Below, in pieces: positions 63,840-64,000 of a DNA stretch of 64,000 nt. Position 1 is the first letter of the stretch. Each line of letters opens with the position of its first letter. The stretch comes from Chloroflexota bacterium (lineage in GTDB: Bacteria > Chloroflexota > Anaerolineae > Aggregatilineales > Phototrophicaceae): NCBI GenBank assembly GCA_028875245.1, contig JAPPEU010000080.1, positions 19,577 to 83,576 on the forward strand, in the 5' to 3' direction. Below the pieces are notes generated by a model that saw only the letters and a list, made by a program, of their open reading frames with translations, made no database searches and was not told where the DNA came from. The position numbers and the translations under genes are program-made.

Positions 63840-64000
63840 TCACCACAAAGGAAACGAGGCAACACAGAGGGCACAGAGGGATGCATCGTTGTACCATCAA
63901 CAACTCTCTCTAAGTGAACTTTCTGATTTCGATACGCAATCATACCGAAATCTGTAGGGGCGACTTATCAGTGTCTGTTGAAAAACAGCCTTAAATGAAG
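63840..64000. repeat. CACAGAGG-type repeat and REP-like hairpin start at the window end
   Basis: 63840-63881 contains ACAACAAAG-style then CACAGAGGGCACAGAGGG repeats. 63954 begins GTAG with a partial GGGCGAC arm; its partner arm is absent and CAGTGTCTG follows, resembling the TAGACACTG insert. The preceding ATACGCAATCATACC stretch is shared, inverted, with 16172-16187. Confidence 0.6.

Overview
The window is GC-rich (mostly around 60 percent by eye) and is dense with bacterial genes. No rRNA or tRNA gene is visible, so the host cannot be fixed from marker genes. The mixture of sugar-acid and inositol catabolism, many Gfo/Idh oxidoreductases, peptide-type ABC uptake, a B12-dependent methylmalonyl-CoA mutase and abundant dispersed palindromes fits a heterotrophic environmental bacterium. 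I lean towards Chloroflexota (Anaerolineae-like), as an inference only.

Layout. 1-7.2 kb: a UDP-sulfoquinovose synthase-like gene (5' end outside the window), a polytopic membrane protein, gpmI, glpD and a YbjQ-family gene. 7.4-14.2 kb: an AT-richer P-loop ATPase of Sll1717 type, then the methylmalonyl-CoA mutase locus (mutA, mutB, meaB) with a GYD-domain gene. 14.3-17.1 kb: a repeat-rich stretch with a cytochrome P450 and a RelE-like toxin/antitoxin module with a duplicated antitoxin. 17.2-31.3 kb: a myo-inositol operon (iolG, iolC, iolB, iolD), then a PhyH-type dioxygenase, a Gfo/Idh enzyme and a glutamine-synthetase-like ligase. This operon is interrupted, with almost no spacing, by an Eco57I-type DNA methylase, a DinB-fold gene and a two-gene AAA-ATPase/DUF4435 pair resembling the PARIS anti-phage system. 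31.4-38.8 kb: HicBA, an SDR, an acyl-CoA ligase, an enolase-superfamily enzyme, an RHH-like/HNH pair and a DNA methyltransferase fused to an Mrr-like domain. 38.9-45 kb: a ThDP enzyme, an orphan P-loop protein, a Rid protein, a Gfo/Idh enzyme, a REP-associated tyrosine transposase (RAYT) and an aldo/keto reductase. 45.2-56 kb: a peptide/oligosaccharide ABC importer (five genes), followed by uxaC, uxaB and a second iolC-iolB pair. 56.4-63.8 kb: a beta-propeller/di-haem peroxidase fusion, a coiled-coil protein, a cyclase-family hydrolase, an amidase, a metallophosphoesterase and a MetX-like alpha/beta hydrolase.

How it fits together. IolG, IolD, IolB and IolC cover four steps of inositol breakdown; iolE, iolJ and iolA are not in this window. 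The ABC importer plus uxaC/uxaB and the second iolBC pair looks like a separate sugar-acid uptake and catabolic unit. Defence-type and toxin-antitoxin modules sit singly between metabolic genes rather than in one island.

The most unusual structure is genome-wide in style. About fifteen intergenic hairpins share a 5' GTAG plus a GGGCG...CGCCC stem, and the only RAYT in the window is bracketed by perfect 27-nt inverted copies of that hairpin. A further 45-nt repeat is attached to some of these hairpins and carries a ribosome-binding-site-like end. In one copy that end supplies the start of the P450 gene.
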